From: Dipteris shenzhenensis
Lineage: Eukaryota; Polypodiophyta; Polypodiopsida; Gleicheniales
DNA: 64,000 nt
NCBI GenBank assembly: GCA_047967505.1
Contig: CM106539.1
Strand: one strand, 5' to 3'
Below, one piece after another: positions 10,122 through 19,588 of the stretch; position 1 is the stretch's first letter; every line of letters starts with the position of its first letter. Made by a program: the position numbers and the translations under genes. Under the pieces are notes generated by a model. It made no database searches. It was not told where the DNA came from and saw only the letters and a list, made by a program, of their open reading frames with translations.

Positions 10122-11045
10122 TTAGAAAGCAAAATCATGATCTCCATCATTCTCTAGATGTTGGAGACAGACAGTAAGAACATGATCCTGTGTCGGATGG
10201 TCATCTTTGTCTGCATCATCACTAGTGGTGGATGCCACCCAACTGGCATGATCCTTCGATTGTTGTTGAGCAAGCTTCTGGTAGCACCTGTCCTCAGTAT
10301 GACCGAGCTTGTTGCAATAAGTGCACTTGAACGGCTTGAATGTCTTTCCTCTTGCTAGTGGAGTCGATGGCCTAGGTCTCCATTTGCTGGTGGAGGCAAG
10401 AGCCTGTGTAGCATCCAATGAGTAGAATGGAGATTCTTTGTTGCGGCGATCCTTTTCAAGAAGAAGAGACACCGTATCTTCGAAGGTAGTCGATGCAATG
10501 CGAGTACTTCAAGGGCATTTTCAAAGCGAGAAATCAAGTACTTCAAGGGCATTCTCAAAGCGAGAAATCCCTTCCATACTTGTCATGAGGACATCCATTT
10601 TGTCCTTGTCATCCGGGCAACAAGCAACACCTCAAGTTGGAGAGTTGTTGAACTAAAGACTGAAGTTTTGCTATATGTGCACTCAAGGTATCACACTCTT
10701 CCATTTTCAACTTATAAAATTGCATTTTCGAAAAAACCTTGGAGTTTGTGATTTTGTTACCAAAATTTATATTCTCAAGGCGTGCCCAAATCTCCTTGGC
10801 CGTTGACTTGAAGTCGATGTGATGAATCAAAGAATCATCTAGGTAAAGCCCAATTTGCGATGGCTCTAGAGTTGTGTTGCTTCCAAATCTTGCGCATTGG
10901 AGGTTCCATTGTAGCAAGATCTTCATCATCTTCAATGGAATCCCAAACATTCTCCTTCATGAGAAGGAGTTGGACCTTCATTTGCCTTCTCCTGTAAATT
11001 TTTCCACGAGCAAGGAACTTGTCGATAGTGAGCCCATTGTGGATG
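10122..11045 (-). pseudogene. copia-3 gag (capsid/nucleocapsid), frameshifted
   Basis: Reading the minus strand, gag starts near LVEKFTGEG (about 11020-10990). It continues as a UBN2-type capsid region (SLIHHIDFKSTAKEIW, ENINFGNKITNSKVF, KMQFYKLKMEE, LSAHIAKLQSLVQQL; 10950-10612) and after one or more shifts reaches the nucleocapsid ORF (10472-10125) with a CCHC knuckle CTYCNKLGHTEDRC near 10320-10280. Gag assembles the particle that packages element RNA. A 42-bp direct duplication containing 'gtacttcaagggcatt' (about 10505-10565) lies between the two parts. The protease that would follow is absent. Confidence 0.8.
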
Positions 11046-11646
11046 ATCTGGGAATGTGAGCAGAGAGAGCTGTCCCTTTGACAGGCACCTGGCGTAGAGG
11101 TAAAGATGTGGCGCTTAGGAGCGGGCTGCTTGCTGCGAGCAGTGGTAAACTGAGTGGGCAGAAAAGAGGGCAGAAAAGATGGCAGAGAATGGCTGGAAGA
11201 TAAGAGGGCAGAGAAGCAGGCAGAATAACGAGCAGAAGAGCGGGAAGAATAGCTGGTTCTTGAGCAGAGAAGTGGGTAGAGAAGCGAACAGAATAGTGGG
11301 CTCTTGAGCAGAAAAACGGGCAGAATAGCGGACTGTTTTGCTGCTTGCTGCGAGTTGAATGGTGGGCTTGTTTGCTGCTTGCTGTGAGCTGGGAACTAGG
11401 CAAGAGAGTGGCGCCTATGAGCGGAGCATGGAGCTGCCATGAATCATTGGAGCTGACGAGCCATTGGAGCTGAGCTGCCACACAGCTGCCACGAGCCATG
11501 AGTTGAGTTGCCATTGTTGGTGAGGCTCGGGTGGAGAAGGAGTAGAGCCCAAACATGGAATAGAGAAGGCAGCCCTCCAAGGGGAATGAGGGAGAGAGGC
11601 TTCAATGTCCTCAACCTCTTACCTCAACCTCTTGGAAGTTAGCCTA
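11046..11646 (-). other. copia-3 5' leader with low-complexity repeats
   Basis: Between the primer site and gag the sequence is built of short GC-rich repeats such as 'gggcagaa', 'gagcggg' and 'gagctgccat'. An open frame of 200 codons on the minus strand here (11580-10981) is a product of that low complexity; only its last dozen codons are gag. Confidence 0.6.
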
Positions 11647-11658
11647 GCTCTGATACCA
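11647..11658 (-). promoter_or_regulatory. Primer-binding site of copia-3
   Basis: TGGTATCAGAGC on the minus strand, two bases inside the 5' LTR end. Confidence 0.85.
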
Positions 11659-11660
11659 TA

Positions 11661-11976
11661 TGAAGATGCAAGACATGGAATGGAAAGGAAAGGAAAGTAG
11701 AAAAGCAAGACTAGGCAAACATAATGGAAATGAAAGAATGCTGGAAAGAAATGTACAACCAAGCAAAGTACTTACATGATCAAGAAAGGCTTGAGGCTTG
11801 ATTGATTTGACATGAGAAAGCACAATGCCTTTATAGGATAGGCACACACACTCTTAGTGTCAAATGTATATGGGATAAGTCCCATAGTGACACGTGGCAC
11901 TCTAGGATATAAAATAGTATAGTACTACTCTAGAAAACACACTAAAAGTCACTCAAATTGACTCCATTTCCTAACG
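11661..11976 (-). repeat. copia-3 5' LTR
   Basis: Pairs with 9341-9651. It carries one extra 'aggaa' unit and its outermost base (11976) is G where the other LTR has A. Confidence 0.88.
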
Positions 11977-11981
11977 GAGAT
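11977..11981. repeat. Target site duplication of copia-3, right copy
   Basis: 'gagat', identical to 9336-9340. Confidence 0.85.
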
Positions 11982-12556
11982 CACTGCTTGCGAATCTCAA
12001 AAAAGGGGTTTACTGAACCTTCACGCTACACGGGGATTCATTTTCTACATGCACTGAGGATCTTGATTGGATAGCTTTTGGTGTCTTCTCATAGGCTACT
12101 AGTTGAGACAAGATAGGTAGAGGGCATCCCATGTGAGAGACAGATCTGCACTTTATGTGATATGTAGGAGAGGAGCACTTTGCATTCAGATGCCTTGTAT
12201 ACTATGAGATATGTGGTTTTGGCCCACTCACGGAGTTCTTGGCACATCTTGATCAGCCATGCATGGCCATTTTCCTCCTCGATGGCAAAAGATATAGACA
12301 TCAGCTCATACGAGTACACGTGATAGCACACAAGATACCGCCTGAGCGAGGACAATTCGTGACTTTTCTGCATAGACCCAAGCAAGGGGTAACAGGGACT
12401 AGACATAGTACAAACTTAGAGTGAAATCCACAGACTCAACCTTGGGTGGACACTCACATGAGGACTATAGACTCCTCTTTACTCTTTGGCGTGAAAGACC
12501 ATGGGAGTGATGGTAGCACTTGTTAATCAACGAGATTCCTATGAGAGGTTAGGAGG
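11982..12556 (+). mobile_element. LINE-A fragment, right half, C-terminal Cys/His region and 3' UTR
   Basis: Continues the copy split by copia-3. The degenerate Cys/His region ('gatatgtaggagaggagcac', then 'agatgccttgtatactatgag') parallels 'gacatgcaggaggttgagac' and 'aggtgtcctgtttactatgag' at 17900-17960. From about 12375 it carries a 3' UTR variant also found at 29515-29690 ('cactcacatgaggac'). It ends where the copia-2 LTR begins at 12557, without the simple-repeat tail of other copies. Confidence 0.65.
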
Positions 12557-12712
12557 TGTTGTGAGTGTTATAGTCTTAGCATTCACAAAGACAACATGTG
12601 CTACAAATTCATGATTAATTAGATTGCTCAACAAAGAGTCTTGCTATTCAGTGACTGCATAAAATGACTAATATCCCCTGAGACTATTATCCCCTGAGAT
12701 CCCTCTGTTCGG
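12557..12712 (-). repeat. copia-2 LTR, left copy, U3 missing
   Basis: Corresponds to the middle LTR from its 'cagaggaatctcaaggga' segment to the terminus (minus strand). About 500 bp of U3 seen in the middle LTR is absent. Confidence 0.68.
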
Positions 12713-13700
12713 AACCAAATGGGGAAAGATACAACCAGAATACTACTGTTAAACAAACACGAAACCACAATGTGAAAATGAGAAACAAGCCACACAGTTC
12801 TTGGCACCTGAAACATGATCTCCCTGAGACCCTCCCCAAGACCATCTGAGATAGTTGCATCAATGCAGTCCTAAAAAGTGTGGAGAACCCTTAACAGGAC
12901 CAATCATTGTCAACGGTTCCTGCATCTAGCAATCCAGCAACCTCATCAGCGTTTGAAAAAGATTTGTTAATCTCACAAGCATTCTCTTTACCTCTCTTTG
13001 TTCTTTCTCCTTTTGTTTCTTGAAGCAAAATCTCTCTATATGACCGGCTTTCCAAAATAGTAGCATGTGTGTGTGTCTACTCTAGGATCCTTCGTCCTTT
13101 TGTCCTCTTGTTCAACTCGGGATCCTAGCTCATTGGGTTGTTTCAGCAATGCTTGCATCCGGTTAAGAAATGTCCCCGGACTCTCCATTTCTTCCATTTG
13201 CAGGCTAAACAATTCCTCAACATGCTTCATCCTCACACCAAAAACTGTTTCTAAGATCCTCCAATTTTCTACTATCGTATTCTCTACATAGACATGATGA
13301 AAATATTCACTGCCAAGTGCATGCCCTATCGAACCAACCGCCTTGTCATTTTGTTGTGTCCATGCAACCGCCTCCTGTTCACCTTCAAGCTTCATATCAA
13401 TGCCTGCAGTTAAACCCCACAGACCATTTGCCATCAGATATAGCCGTGTGGCTACCTGCCACAATGGAAAGTTATGGCCTATAAACGTAACAATTGACCC
13501 TTCGACAGCCTTCTCCTTTTTCAGAGGATCCATTGCTCACAAAGTTTCTTAGGCCCTTACAAAGTCTACTACAAATAAAATATTCGTATGGATGAACGAA
13601 TGCAAACTTTTTCAAAGAACACCCAAACCTCACTCAGCAATTATGGAAATCATGACCTATCTCAGCAAGTCCTCTCAACATGGATCCTCTGATACCAATT
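12713..13700 (-). pseudogene. copia-2 internal 1: gag only
   Basis: An open frame of 165 codons on the minus strand (13533-13036) is a copia gag. It opens with DPLKKEKAVEGSIVTF and carries the capsid stretches LYLMANGLWGLTAG, WTQQNDKAVGSIGHAL and HHVYVENTIVENWRILETVF. The end reads CYYFGKPVI then stop, in the place of a CYYCGKPGH knuckle, so the nucleocapsid finger is ruined. After it come about 300 bp that match internal 2 (12720-12900 with 15770-15960), i.e. the 3' end of the element joined to gag with pol deleted. The primer site is at 13681-13697 on the minus strand (TGGTATCAGAGGATCCA). Confidence 0.75.
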
Positions 13701-15730
13701 TGTTGTGATTCTTATAGTCTTAACATTCAAAAAGGCAACATGCAATACGAGTTCATGATTAATCTTCGGAAGACTCATGGGTCTATGAGACTGAAAGAAA
13801 ACCTGATACAAATCACAGTAAGGGTGGAGCTACTGAAATGAGCATCATCACCCGTGCTGAATCCTAAGTCTGATCATACATAATAATCAAATACATCAGA
13901 ATGTAACAATGAAAAGAAAAGGACTGGAGTGGAGTGGAATCCTCCGTATGTCATGTCGCCCTGGCTGGTGCATAGCTGGTGATGGGACGCTGGCGCCCGT
14001 CAAGGGGTGCCGTGCCTCTCGGTCTCTTGGACGAGGCTCGACGCAAGACCAGAGCCACCGTGACTCCCGTGGGACGTAGTATCTTGGGTCTAAACAATGA
14101 CGTGAGGTCCCCCAGAGTGATCTATGTGTCCCCTCGATGTCTCGTGTGTCGTGCTGCGAGCGTTGGATCGGGGTCTCTGTCACGTTTGCAGCTAGAGACT
14201 GGACGATCAATGTCACTCGATGGGAAGAACTCTATGATCCTGCTCTGAGAGGTGTCTGACGATGTGGCCAAGCCCCCCGTCGCCTGAGTAAGTACTCTCT
14301 GTGTCGGACCCCCTCGTGAATGAAGGCCACGAGGCATCTCTGATCTGAGTAGGCGAGGAATCTGGAAAGGAGCCCGGAGCCGTCTCTGAAGAGACAGTGG
14401 TAGCAACCTCGAATCTTGTAGTACACTGGGCACCTGAAAATAAAATGCTCCTCCGACTCAACCTCCTGACAATCGCACAATATGCATAAGCGATGCTCGC
14501 TAGGGATCCCCTCTACTCTGCCGCTCTCTATGCGGAGGCGGTGTGATGATACCCGAAACTGTCCGATGGAGATCCGTAGTGAGTGAGGCATATGAAGCTC
14601 AATGTACCCCGGTGGTGTGATGAATCCCTCCTTCGAAATACGAAGACAGTAATCTCTGTAGAAACTCAGCTTCACTGGAAGCTCCCTCGGCTCCAACCAG
14701 GTCCTAAAGGTGTGTAGCTGCAAGAGATCCTCTTGAATGACCTGGTTGGTGTGTGGCCCGATCAAGATGGTGGGTGGGAGTTCCGGAGGGGCATCTAAAC
14801 TGTACCAAAAAGGAGGTATCCTATCGATGTGAAACCCTAGTCTCATAAACCATCTGTGAGTCCGTGCATACCAGCATCGCTCGTCTCCCTCTGCTACCAA
14901 CCTCATGGAGGAATCGAGAGCCAACCATGGCAACCTCTGTCTCCCTGATGAGCAGTCCCCATATGATCTAACTTGGTGTAGATATGTGATGGTTTGAAAG
15001 GCTGCATCTAGCTGGAGTGGAGAAGCACCAAACTCGGCCTGAATGATGTGATGTGGTACAGACAGTTTCTCCCGGATCATCCGTGAGAGATTAGGATATG
15101 TAGGTGCTCCACCTGTGTCCACTCTATCTCTGACATCCGTGAGAGCATGAGGATCTGTAGACTGCTCAACGAAGAGTTTTGCCATTCGGTAACTGTGTAA
15201 AATGACAAGTATCCCTTGAGATTCCTCTGTTTATAAAGCCATAAATAGATGCATGAGAAAAGAATGACACAGTTTGATGAATAAAGACTCCTTTATTGAC
15301 TCCTACACAAACTCACAACAAATACTCTAATCATGGACTAGGGCAATGCATCCGTATGGGGCTTGTTGCTGCCCTTACAAAATACTCTCTGAACCACAAC
15401 ACCTATAGACACTACTGCCGACCCAGCTGAGAATGCCCTAGGATATAACACTAGCTCGTGAAGACTACTATGTCGCTCGCTCACTACTCAAGCGACTCAC
15501 ATGCGTGCCTTTGACAGTGACCTCTACCACCATTCGGGGATCCAAAAAGAAGAATCCCCAAGGTCTGCTATGTTTTTGTAGAAGGTCACCGAACCCATAG
15601 GACTTTCCACATTGCATGCCGTTTTCAATTTGTACTCCATGCACTTGTATCTTGGCCCAATCAAAGTCAGCCGACCAGCCGCAGCCAATCAATTCTCCAG
15701 TACTAGACACCACATCAAAGTCGTCTAGAA
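13701..15730 (-). repeat. copia-2 LTR, middle copy, split by LINE-A
   Basis: The terminal part at 13701-13765 ends '...ttcatgattaat' and the rest resumes at about 15158 ('gactgctcaacgaagag'). In the left LTR the two are contiguous ('...ttcatgattaattagattgctcaac', 12610-12640). The rest of the LTR, including a 'tttataaa' box (15220-15227), runs to about 15730, where a C-run (15731-15737) is the minus-strand polypurine tract of internal 2. An open frame of 98 codons (15764-15468, minus) covers the U3; I do not recognise it. Confidence 0.6.
13766..15157 (-). mobile_element. LINE-A, 5'-truncated copy inserted in a copia-2 LTR
   Basis: A long open frame (15185-14232, minus) encodes the LINE-A region after RT, with segments such as SRMIREKLSVPHHIIQAEFG, YLHQVRSYGD, CWYARTHRWF and LRISIGQFRVSSHRLRIESG. 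It ends in the Cys/His motif CILCDCQEVESEEHFIFRC (about 14500-14440), as in APE-type LINEs. A frame shift near 14260 follows. It is the best preserved LINE-A C-terminus here and is closely similar to 46019-46785 on the plus strand. The 3' end (minus) is 'gtcttccgaag', short of the simple-repeat tail. The copy is truncated at its 5' end at about 15157. It interrupts the LTR without a long target duplication. Confidence 0.78.
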
Positions 15731-16197
15731 CCCCCCCATGAAGATCCCATTGCAACAGAGCCAAACGGGTAAAGGTACAACCAGAATACTACTGTTTAAA
15801 AAACACGAAACCATCACATGAAAATGAGAAACAAGCCACACAGTTCTTGACACTTGAAACATGATCTCCTCGAGACCATCTGAGATAGTTGCATCAATGC
15901 AACTTTTTAGGACTGAATCAATGTATTCCAAAAAAGTGTCGAGAATCCTTAAAAGGCCCAATGGAAGGTTACCGCCTATAAACGTAACAATTGACCCTTC
16001 GACAGCCTTCTCCTTTTTTAGAGGATCCAATGCTCACAAAGTCTCTTAGGCCCTTACAAAGTCTACTACAAAGAAAATATTCGTATGGATGAACAACTGC
16101 AAACTCTTTCAGAGAACACCCACAAATCACTCGGCAATCATGGAAATCTCACGACCAATCTCAGCCAGTTCTCTCAAGTGGATGCTCTGATACCAAT
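15731..16197 (-). pseudogene. copia-2 internal 2: remnant with gag start and 3' end
   Basis: Only about 465 bp remain: a primer site (about 16180-16195, minus), the first ~20 gag codons (DPLKKEKAVEGSIVTFIGG, 16030-15970), then a direct join to the 3' non-coding part shared with internal 1 and a polypurine tract (CATGGGGGGG, 15740-15731, minus). Nothing functional remains. Confidence 0.68.
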
Positions 16198-16261
16198 TGT
16201 TGTGATTCTTATAGTCTTAACATTCACAAAAGGGAACATGCAATACGAATTCATGATTTAG
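16198..16261 (-). repeat. copia-2 LTR, right copy, truncated
   Basis: The terminal 64 bp match 13701-13765, and identity stops at 'ttcatgattta|gcc'. Confidence 0.65.
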
Positions 16262-17097
16262 CCGTAAAAGCGGTCCAACCTCTATAGCAACCCATCATGT
16301 CTCTATGCTAGCCAAAGGGGTATTCAAGGAGTGAACGTTGATCCTTGCCAAAAATTTCTACCTTTTGATGGTGAAGTTGCTTGTTCCTAGGAGCCTCTCT
16401 TTGCTAGGGTAACCTCTAAGAAAGAGGCCCTCCAAGCTTGTCCTCAAGAAAAAGAGATTCCTCCCAACTTGTCCTCAATAAAGGTCCATGACAAATTGTC
16501 CTCAACAAAATCCATGTTGCTAAAGTTTCTTTCTACAACCCAAGGATCTACTTTCGGCAACCAACTACAAGTTGATGACAGAAGGATCATGTCTATTGTA
16601 TGGAAGCAGGAGTGTATCCAAGCACACCTGCACAATTGTGCAATCAAAATGTTCCATCTCATGGGGAGGATAATTAAGGACTTGAGCGGGGCCTATGTGA
16701 CAATCTCAAAATGGATAGACTTCACTAGACGTTTAAAGGCTGAGTAGTCCAAGTCATTGCAATAGCGTGCAAGAGGCATCACTAGCTCCACCACCTTATA
16801 GGCCCACTCTATAAAGGTCGAAGAATCAGTTATTGCAGTTGTGGCCTTGCACAATTATGTAATCCTTGCACTTTCCATCTCAATATTTTCCAACACATGG
16901 TGAGGACATGGGTGATTAACATGGCATTATAAGAGCCCAAGGCCTATGTGACAATTGCAGAGGATGTGTAGACTTCAACAAATGTTTAGAGGGTGAGTAG
17001 TAGTGATTTAGTTTAGTCAAGAGTCTATATTCTGCTTAGATTTGTTAGGTATTGTCACATTGTTAGTAGTCTTGGTGTCGTCTTTTCCAGACCCATC
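16262..17097. other. Intron sequence with a diverged direct duplication
   Basis: No gene recognised. Two stretches (about 16630-16746 and 16850-17001) share 'cctatgtgacaat', 'tagacttca' and a '...ggtgagtag' or '...ggctgagtag' end, so this is a diverged direct repeat of roughly 220-bp period. Confidence 0.4.
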
Positions 17098-18714
17098 TTC
17101 ACTATGAGACCCGCGATGCATGCACGTATGAGCAGAGGATATGCTTCATTGGCTAGACTAGAGAGGCAGTGCTTCCGCTCTCACTTTCAGGATCCACGGA
17201 CCAAAGGGTTGCTTTTTGACTCCTTGGTCCGCCCAGTAGGGATGTATGGCAGTCCATGCTGGGGGCCAGACTTGTCGAATACAGAGTGGGTCAAGGTGGA
17301 GCGGCTACAAGTTCTCATGTTATCACGGATGATCCGTGGTAAGCCATCCGTTCCTCACCAAATCATTCGAGCAGAGTTTGGGTCACCCCCATTACAGCTA
17401 GATGTTGCATTTAAGGTCATCACATATCTGTACCAAGCCAGGGAGTATGGGGATTACACCTCTGGGCGTAGCAGGATACCATGGCTAGCACTATCCTCTT
17501 CTATGGCACTTGTAGCAGGGGGAGACCAGAGGTGCTGGTATGCACGCACAGAGAGATGGTTTGAGGGGCTAGGGCTCCACTTGGACAGACTACCTCCATT
17601 CCAGTACAGCATTGATGCTCCGTTCTCTCCCCTCCTATCACACGAGGTCAACTAGGTTATCCATGAGGATCTACTACAACTACACACATTCCGGACTTGG
17701 TTGGGCCCGAGTGATCTTCCAGTGAAGCTGGGCTTCTACAGAGATCACTTCTTACATATCACAGCGGAGGGTTTCATTGATCCACCAGGATACACGCAGA
17801 TTCACCTACCCCCCTCGTTGAGGATCTCTCTTGGTCAGTTCAGGGTCTCTTCACACAAACTTCGTATTGAGAGCGGCAGAGAAGAGCTGCACATTGTGTG
17901 ACATGCAGGAGGTTGAGACAGAAGAGCATTTCATCTTTAGGTGTCCTGTTTACTATGAGATCTGAGGGTGTTTCTACTGCCTCTTCAGAAATAGTTATGG
18001 GGTTTTGGCCCGTTTCCTCTCCTACCCAGACCAGCGGTGTTTGGCTGGTTTCATTCATGAGATGCGTATACATCGTGAGAGGATACTCCGAGCACAGAGA
18101 CATGAGCATACTTCTTCCTCGACTGATACCTCTCAGAGCTCTATCATGGAGTTCTTTCAGCCATATCACATAGACCCCCACGAGACGAGACCTCGACATG
18201 ACCGTGACTTGGAGCCTATGACCCGACACTCAGACAGAGGGTTGACATAGATCATACTTGGGGACATCCCCTCCTTGTTTAGGGTCGGCTGACGGGGGTC
18301 ATAGTGGCCCTGGTTAGACGCAGAGCTACGACCAGGAGGAGATGTACCAGGGTTGCACCCTCGAGGGGCCGACAACGCTCTATTGCTGACCTCATGTCTC
18401 CACTGCCTCATCCATTGTGATGTCCTGCTGCTGATGATGAGGATGATGATGATTATGATGATGTTGATGATGACGATGATGCTGAGATTGATATATAGTC
18501 GACTATCGACATGACTATGTTGTACTATGTTGTACTTAGGTTGTACTTAGGACTTAGTACTGCCATTTTGCGTTTTTTGCATTCCGCATTGGTGTGGATG
18601 CTCATTTAGTAGCTCCACTACCACAACTCATTTCATCAGGTTTTTCACAGTCTCATAGACCCATCGGTCTTCTGAAGACTTCAATAAACTTTCTTTCTTT
18701 CTTTCTTTCTTCCC
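17098..18714 (+). mobile_element. LINE-A, 5'-truncated, with 3' UTR and (TTTC)n tail
   Basis: Plus-strand ORFs 17104-17655, 17701-17901 and 18005-18250 code for the LINE-A region after RT (DSLVRPVGMYGSPCW, SRMIRGKPSVPHQIIRAEFG, LRISLGQFRVSSHKLRIESG). The Cys/His region near 17890-17960 is broken by a shift. The 3' UTR includes a GAT-rich microsatellite (18427-18490). The end is 'agacccatcggtcttctg', 'aagacttcaataaac' and then 'tttctttctttctttcttt' (18690-18713). 3' ends with the same core and a pyrimidine repeat occur at 46950-47005, 50930-50985 and 19710-19802. No target duplication recognised. Confidence 0.8.
18427..18490 (+). repeat. GAT/GATGAT microsatellite in LINE-A 3' UTR
   Basis: An imperfect run of 'gatgatgaggatgatgatga' type triplets. 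Confidence 0.8.
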
Positions 18715-19065
18715 CTTGGCACTACTTATCATGATGTGTTTTATGTTAATGCCTAAAATTCAACCTTTAGGGATGTGAACCTCAACCTTTGAACGTTTGT
18801 AGGCTACATGTAGCTCACAGATATTGTCAAACTTAATTTTAAAGATGACTTATTCACATATGAGTCGGTTGTGTGTACAATGTACATTACACATTTTAAT
18901 TCATCTATTAAATTTATGTATTTGAATCTTTATACTCAATGAATTATTAGGATTACATACTCAAAAGAATTTCATGAAGTGTGTAATTATGTTGGGAATA
19001 ATTTCTCTTCATTACCACTCTATACACAAATGAGAGAAGACCTATGGAAAGTTGAAGCAATGTAC
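18715..19065. other. AT-rich intron next to TMC exon b
   Basis: No ORF or repeat recognised. This is the 5' end of the 13.8-kb intron (minus strand). It starts with a 'gtacat' donor at 19065. Confidence 0.5.
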
Positions 19066-19206
19066 CTTCTTAGAGTAAAATGTCACAAAGTTGCACACCG
19101 TTCCAAGTATCGAAGCCATGGGGCTGAAATGTGAACCAACCCAAATGAGAACTTGAAGATAAACAGTGTCAATTGCAAAATCTGCGATAGACAACTCTTG
19201 CTTTTT
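19066..19206 (-). CDS. TMC-like membrane protein, exon b (47 codons)
   Basis: The minus-strand acceptor is 'ttttttgactcactgcag' and the donor 'AAG|gtacat'. The exon is exactly 141 bp in phase 0. It encodes the hallmark of the TMC domain: an IADFAIDTVYLQVLIWVG stretch, then FSP, and a membrane helix ending FVTFYSKK. This matches the family pattern IAxxVLxLIYxQxLxWxGxxFSPLLP...FYxKK as I know it. With exon c it gives the uninterrupted order helix - FYxKK - LxxxCxP - AS - helix - CGP. Normal FSPLLP is FSPMAS here, so it is a diverged member. No stop or splice damage seen. Confidence 0.82.
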
Positions 19207-19456
19207 CTGCAGTGAGTCAAAAAAATCTGGATAAGTGGCATTAGAATAAGATATTTTCAATCATAGTACTTCAATAGTACATGCATAATTGCAAGGATAA
19301 ATTTCTATCTAAGAACTTGCCACAAGAAAGTTGAAGAAATGAAATTTTGTTTTATTGAGGTGAAGGAAGAAGCTTGACAGAAACAATGTGTTTAAGGATG
19401 ACAAAAGATATCAATCTACAATTAATGTGATGCAACATATAATTATTGAGACATAC
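19207..19456 (-). other. 250-bp intron of the TMC-like gene
   Basis: Donor 'GAT|gtatgt' (19456-19451) and acceptor 'ctgcag' (19212-19207) with a T-rich tract before it. Both sides are phase 0. Confidence 0.7.
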
Positions 19457-19588
19457 ATCTAACAATATAATGAATGCTACACCGATCCCAATATCAAGGA
19501 TGCAACTGATGACAGTAGATGTGATAATCAATCGCAATAGCTGCTTTCCAACTTCATTTTCCAAGCACTTTGGAGCACAAAATCCAAC
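19457..19588 (-). CDS. TMC-like membrane protein, exon a (44 codons)
   Basis: Minus strand, acceptor 'gaggttgcag', donor 'gtatgt', 132 bp in phase 0. The peptide carries CAPKCLENEVGKQLLRLIIT followed by a hydrophobic segment (VISCILDIGIGVAFIILL). TMC proteins have CWExxVGQExxxL followed by a membrane helix just upstream of the exon b motif; here Trp of CWE is Leu. Order and spacing relative to exon b fit the family. I am less sure of the donor choice than of those in exons b and c, because the open frame runs on to about 19354. An additional small exon between a and b cannot be excluded. Confidence 0.7.

Larger units (their letters stand above)
9341..11976 (-). mobile_element. copia-3: gag-only LTR retrotransposon (TR-GAG-like)
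   Basis: Direct LTRs of 311 and 316 bp (9341-9651, 11661-11976) bound about 2.0 kb, with a tRNA-Met-type primer site (11647-11658, minus), a polypurine tract (9652-9664, minus) and perfect 5-bp target duplications. On the minus strand the element begins 'tgttaggaaatgg' and ends 'catcttca'. The internal region holds a copia gag and CCHC knuckle but no protease, integrase or RT, then about 450 bp of non-coding sequence before the 3' LTR. This matches the terminal-repeat-with-gag (TR-GAG) class of non-autonomous plant elements, though simple deletion of pol is also possible. LTRs differ at roughly 13 positions by eye, so it is older than copia-1. Confidence 0.88.
12557..16261 (-). mobile_element. 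copia-2: three-LTR tandem of a deleted copia element
   Basis: Three copies of the same LTR end ('tgttgtga...ttatagtctta', read on plus) occur at 12557, 13701 and 16198. Two internal segments lie between them, each starting with a tRNA-Met-type primer site and the same gag start. The layout on the minus strand is LTR (truncated) - internal 2 - LTR - internal 1 - LTR (U3 deleted). The middle LTR serves both internals, as expected from unequal recombination between LTRs or tandem insertion. Neither internal has pol. A LINE-A sits inside the middle LTR (13766-15157). Confidence 0.72.
5250..19065 (-). other. 13.8-kb intron of the TMC-like gene, filled with nested transposons
   Basis: It is bounded by the donor at 19065-19061 ('gtaca', after AAG) and the acceptor at 5251-5250 (AG). 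Both flanking exons are phase 0, so removal keeps the frame. Contents: LINE-A fragments on both strands, an element X fragment, copia-3 nested in LINE-A, the copia-2 tandem with a LINE-A in its middle LTR, and a duplicated AT-rich stretch. The unclaimed part near the acceptor (5250-5840) is AT-rich and has no gene. Confidence 0.75.

Noticed and set aside
10978-11580. 200-codon minus-strand ORF as a separate protein
   Set aside because: Low-complexity copia-3 leader; only its last codons (LVEKFTGEG) are gag.
15468-15764. 98-codon minus-strand ORF as a host gene
   Set aside because: Covers the U3 of the copia-2 middle LTR and the polypurine tract. It may be chance; not called.
18427-18490. Acidic-repeat coding region (Asp-rich)
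   Set aside because: GAT microsatellite in the LINE-A 3' UTR, after the stop codons.
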